From contig JACPHO010000007.1 in assembly GCA_016188545.1 (NCBI GenBank), positions 1 to 49,291 on the forward strand: a stretch of DNA of 49,291 nucleotides, given 5' to 3'. The position numbers and the translations under genes were made by a program. The notes under the pieces are model-generated. The model made no database searches. It worked only from the letters and a program-made list of their open reading frames with translations, and was not told the DNA's origin. Position 1 is the stretch's first letter. Each line of letters opens with the position of its first letter. Positions 47,040-49,291 of this stretch are shown piece after piece. Source of the stretch: Candidatus Shapirobacteria bacterium. Lineage in GTDB: Bacteria; Patescibacteriota; Microgenomatia; UBA12405.

Positions 47040-48063
47040 TGGCTTCTAATCCAGAGCGGATTTCAATGTAATCGTCGTTTTCTATTCCGGTGGTGATGTT
47101 TTGAGCCCGGAGTTCTTTTCCTGACAGGATATAGACATATTTCTGACCATTGTCATCGTAAACCGCACTAGTGGGAACTACCGTGGCATCATTATTTTGA
47201 CTGAGGATAATGTCAGCATCACCATCCATCCCAATCCTGTATTGAGGACTTTGTTCATTGGTGGGGAGTATAAAACGGATTTCATAGACAGTTGAGGTCT
47301 GTCCGGAGATCGGAGTATAGGCAATATAGTTTATCTTTGACTCGAGTTCGTGGTCGGAAAAACTGTCTAGTCGGATAGTGGCACCTTGACCTTCTTTGAC
47401 ACGGATGACAGTTTCTTGGTCGATCTCAGATTTAAAGTAGATATCTTTGGGATTAATGATAGTAAAGGTAGCGGTGGCTGGAGTGATATTGATACCGGCA
47501 ACGGGCTGTTCGATGTTAACCACGACTCCATCGATTGGGCTAATTAAAGTTGCCTCCTGGATAGCCATGTCGGTAATTTCGTAGGTAATGACGGAGTTGT
47601 TAAGTGAGTATTGAGTCCGGTCTAAAATTCTTTGGATGGTATCAGTGACCAAAAATTTTTCTCGAGTGGTTTTGTACTGATCCTGGGTATCATTGAATTG
47701 ACTTAACTCCTCCTGATAATTATTGAATTGGGTGGTTAAGTTTTTTTTGAGTTGGGTTTTGTCGAGACTAGCAATAGCCTGGCCTCGGTGAACCTTATCC
47801 CCCACCTTGACTCCGACCCAAACCAACTTTCCGGAGTTTTGAAAACGTAGATTGACGATCTGGGAAGAGCTGATTGATCCAGCGAGAGTAACCACTTCTC
47901 TAATAGAATCATTTTTGGGTTGGTAGAGGGTGTGTTTTTTGGAGTTGTATTTAATAGTAGTATCTTTGGTGGCATTAATTCTGGGAATAACAATTACAGC
48001 TACTAAAATAAGGAGGCTAAATATAGAAAATAGTTTGGTTTTGGACACGTGCCAATTATACAT
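47011..48063 (-). CDS. MacA-like efflux periplasmic/extracellular adaptor
   Basis: SISSSQIVNLRFQNSGKLVWVGVKVGDKVHRGQAIASLDKTQLKK; start ATG at 48063 overlaps upstream stop. Confidence 0.88.
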   Translation of the reverse strand: MYNWHVSKTKLFSIFSLLILVAVIVIPRINATKDTTIKYNSKKHTLYQPKNDSIREVVTLAGSISSSQIVNLRFQNSGKLVWVGVKVGDKVHRGQAIASLDKTQLKKNLTTQFNNYQEELSQFNDTQDQYKTTREKFLVTDTIQRILDRTQYSLNNSVITYEITDMAIQEATLISPIDGVVVNIEQPVAGINITPATATFTIINPKDIYFKSEIDQETVIRVKEGQGATIRLDSFSDHELESKINYIAYTPISGQTSTVYEIRFILPTNEQSPQYRIGMDGDADIILSQNNDATVVPTSAVYDDNGQKYVYILSGKELRAQNITTGIENDDYIEIRSGLEANDQVAIIQK

Positions 48064-48356
48064 TAGAGTTCGGCTTTTTTCAGTTCTTTGAGTTTCCACA
48101 TAAATAGTCTGGCTGGGGAGCGGACTGCCTTAGGAGAGTGATCTTTGACAAAGTAAAGTGCACTTTCGAGAAGTTTGCGGTCAGTTTTTTTGGCCAATCT
48201 TATATAAAGTGACTTGTTTTTCCAATCGTCGAGTTCTTCGGCTAGCTGTAGTCCAAAAGCTTGAAACTCGTTCTTTATATATTTTTTGCGTTGTTTTAGA
48301 GTTTCACTTAGTTTAAACAAAGTGTCGGAAACGGGGGTGGGAGGGGTGGAACGCAT
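48063..48356 (-). CDS. Small hypothetical protein
   Basis: 97-aa ORF, stop/start overlap with adaptor gene. Confidence 0.55.
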   Translation of the reverse strand: MRSTPPTPVSDTLFKLSETLKQRKKYIKNEFQAFGLQLAEELDDWKNKSLYIRLAKKTDRKLLESALYFVKDHSPKAVRSPARLFMWKLKELKKAEL

Positions 48357-48382
48357 AGCCTATTTATTGTACACTGATAGTC

Positions 48383-48910
48383 ATGAGGTTGTTTATTGGT
48401 TTGGTTTTGGTGGCGGTAGTAATGGGGGCGTACCTAGTGATGACCAAAACAAATTTTCAAAATCGGGCAATACTGATTGAACCAGGTAAAGTAATTGACA
48501 ATACTGTTAGTAAATATGAGACTAACTACTTGTATTTTGAATATCCCAAAAAATATAACTTGGTTGATATTCCAGTGAGAGATGGACGAGTCTATACCAG
48601 TGTTAAATTTGAAGGTAATCCAGAAAAAGTTCTGGTGATGGATCTACTGTTTCGAGAATCGACTCAAACATTGAATGAGTTGACTGATATTAAAATGCGT
48701 CGAGCGAATACTTATCAGTACGCCGAAGAGGTAGCCAGAATTGGTGACAACCGAGGGTTTATTTTTAGAACTGCAGACCGCAAAGAGAGGGTGGCATATT
48801 TTATGAAAAAAGGGAGATTGTTGCAGGTAACAATGATCACCAGTGGGTTATTTTCGGAAGATATTGAAGAAGAATTTCAGAATATCTTGCAAAGTGCAGT
48901 GTGGAAATAA
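48383..48910 (+). CDS. Membrane-anchored hypothetical protein
   Basis: N-terminal TM; TACACT 7 nt before ATG. Confidence 0.55.
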   Translation: MRLFIGLVLVAVVMGAYLVMTKTNFQNRAILIEPGKVIDNTVSKYETNYLYFEYPKKYNLVDIPVRDGRVYTSVKFEGNPEKVLVMDLLFRESTQTLNELTDIKMRRANTYQYAEEVARIGDNRGFIFRTADRKERVAYFMKKGRLLQVTMITSGLFSEDIEEEFQNILQSAVWK

Positions 48911-48936
48911 TAATAGTGGGTTAGAATAGTTACAGA

Positions 48937-49152
48937 ATGAAGTCGAGACTTAAAAGTGTTTTGGTGGGGGCGGGTTTGATGGGACTGGTTGGGGCGTCGG
49001 TAGTCGGATATGGTTGGAATCGAGTAATAAGGGTGAGTGATGGTGATACTTTTGTTTTGGGAAATCGTCAGGAAGTGAGACTGCTGGGGATTGATGCACC
49101 AGAGAGGGATATGTGTGGGGCAAGTGAGGCAAAAGAAGAGTTGGAGAAATAG
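48937..49152 (+). pseudogene. N-terminal fragment of a secreted staphylococcal-nuclease-like protein
   Basis: RVSDGDTFVLGNRQEVRLLGIDAPERDMCGASEAKEELEK then TAG; the rest of the SNase domain is missing. Confidence 0.75.
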
Positions 49153-49291
49153 GGATAATGGTAAATATCGGGTGCTAAAAAGTGACTATTTAGTGTAAAC
49201 TTCCTTCATTTATTTATCTTACTTATCTATGACTATTAAAAATGTCCTAAATGTAACTCAAATTCAGTAAAGAAAAATGGTAAAGAAAATG

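Overview
The window looks like AT-rich Patescibacteria/CPR-type chromosome (Microgenomates-like; inferred from gene content and short genes, not from a phylogenetic marker). Left part: a surface-protein operon with cohesin-like and dockerin-like domains and an LPQTG tail, then ordinary housekeeping genes (rpsU, yqeY, dnaX, ybaB, recR, cysS, rpsF-ssb-rpsR, S41 and HtrA proteases, an RF1-like factor, rpmE, hisS, dnaB, yebC, gyrA/gyrB, MacAB-like efflux). Accessory parts: two PIN-domain toxin-antitoxin pairs, an IS element with a 9-bp target duplication, tRNA-His, tRNA-Leu with an overlapping GIY-YIG gene, a tyrosine recombinase, and a HEPN-like gene. The observations I rate highest are: (1) a minus-strand His-codon leader peptide with mutually exclusive stems and a terminator, upstream of an operon ending in hisS; (2) a tiny GIY-YIG gene bounded by the real tRNA-Leu and a decayed copy of its 5' half; (3) a ~500-nt non-coding region (about 34758-35257) closed by a 9-bp stem and filled with perfect hairpins, upstream of a Xer-like recombinase; (4) a 25-bp duplication of the dnaB 3' end flanking an orphan gene; (5) many -10 boxes placed 5-10 nt before start codons, implying leaderless transcription. 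All calls are from reading the sequence; no database search was run.
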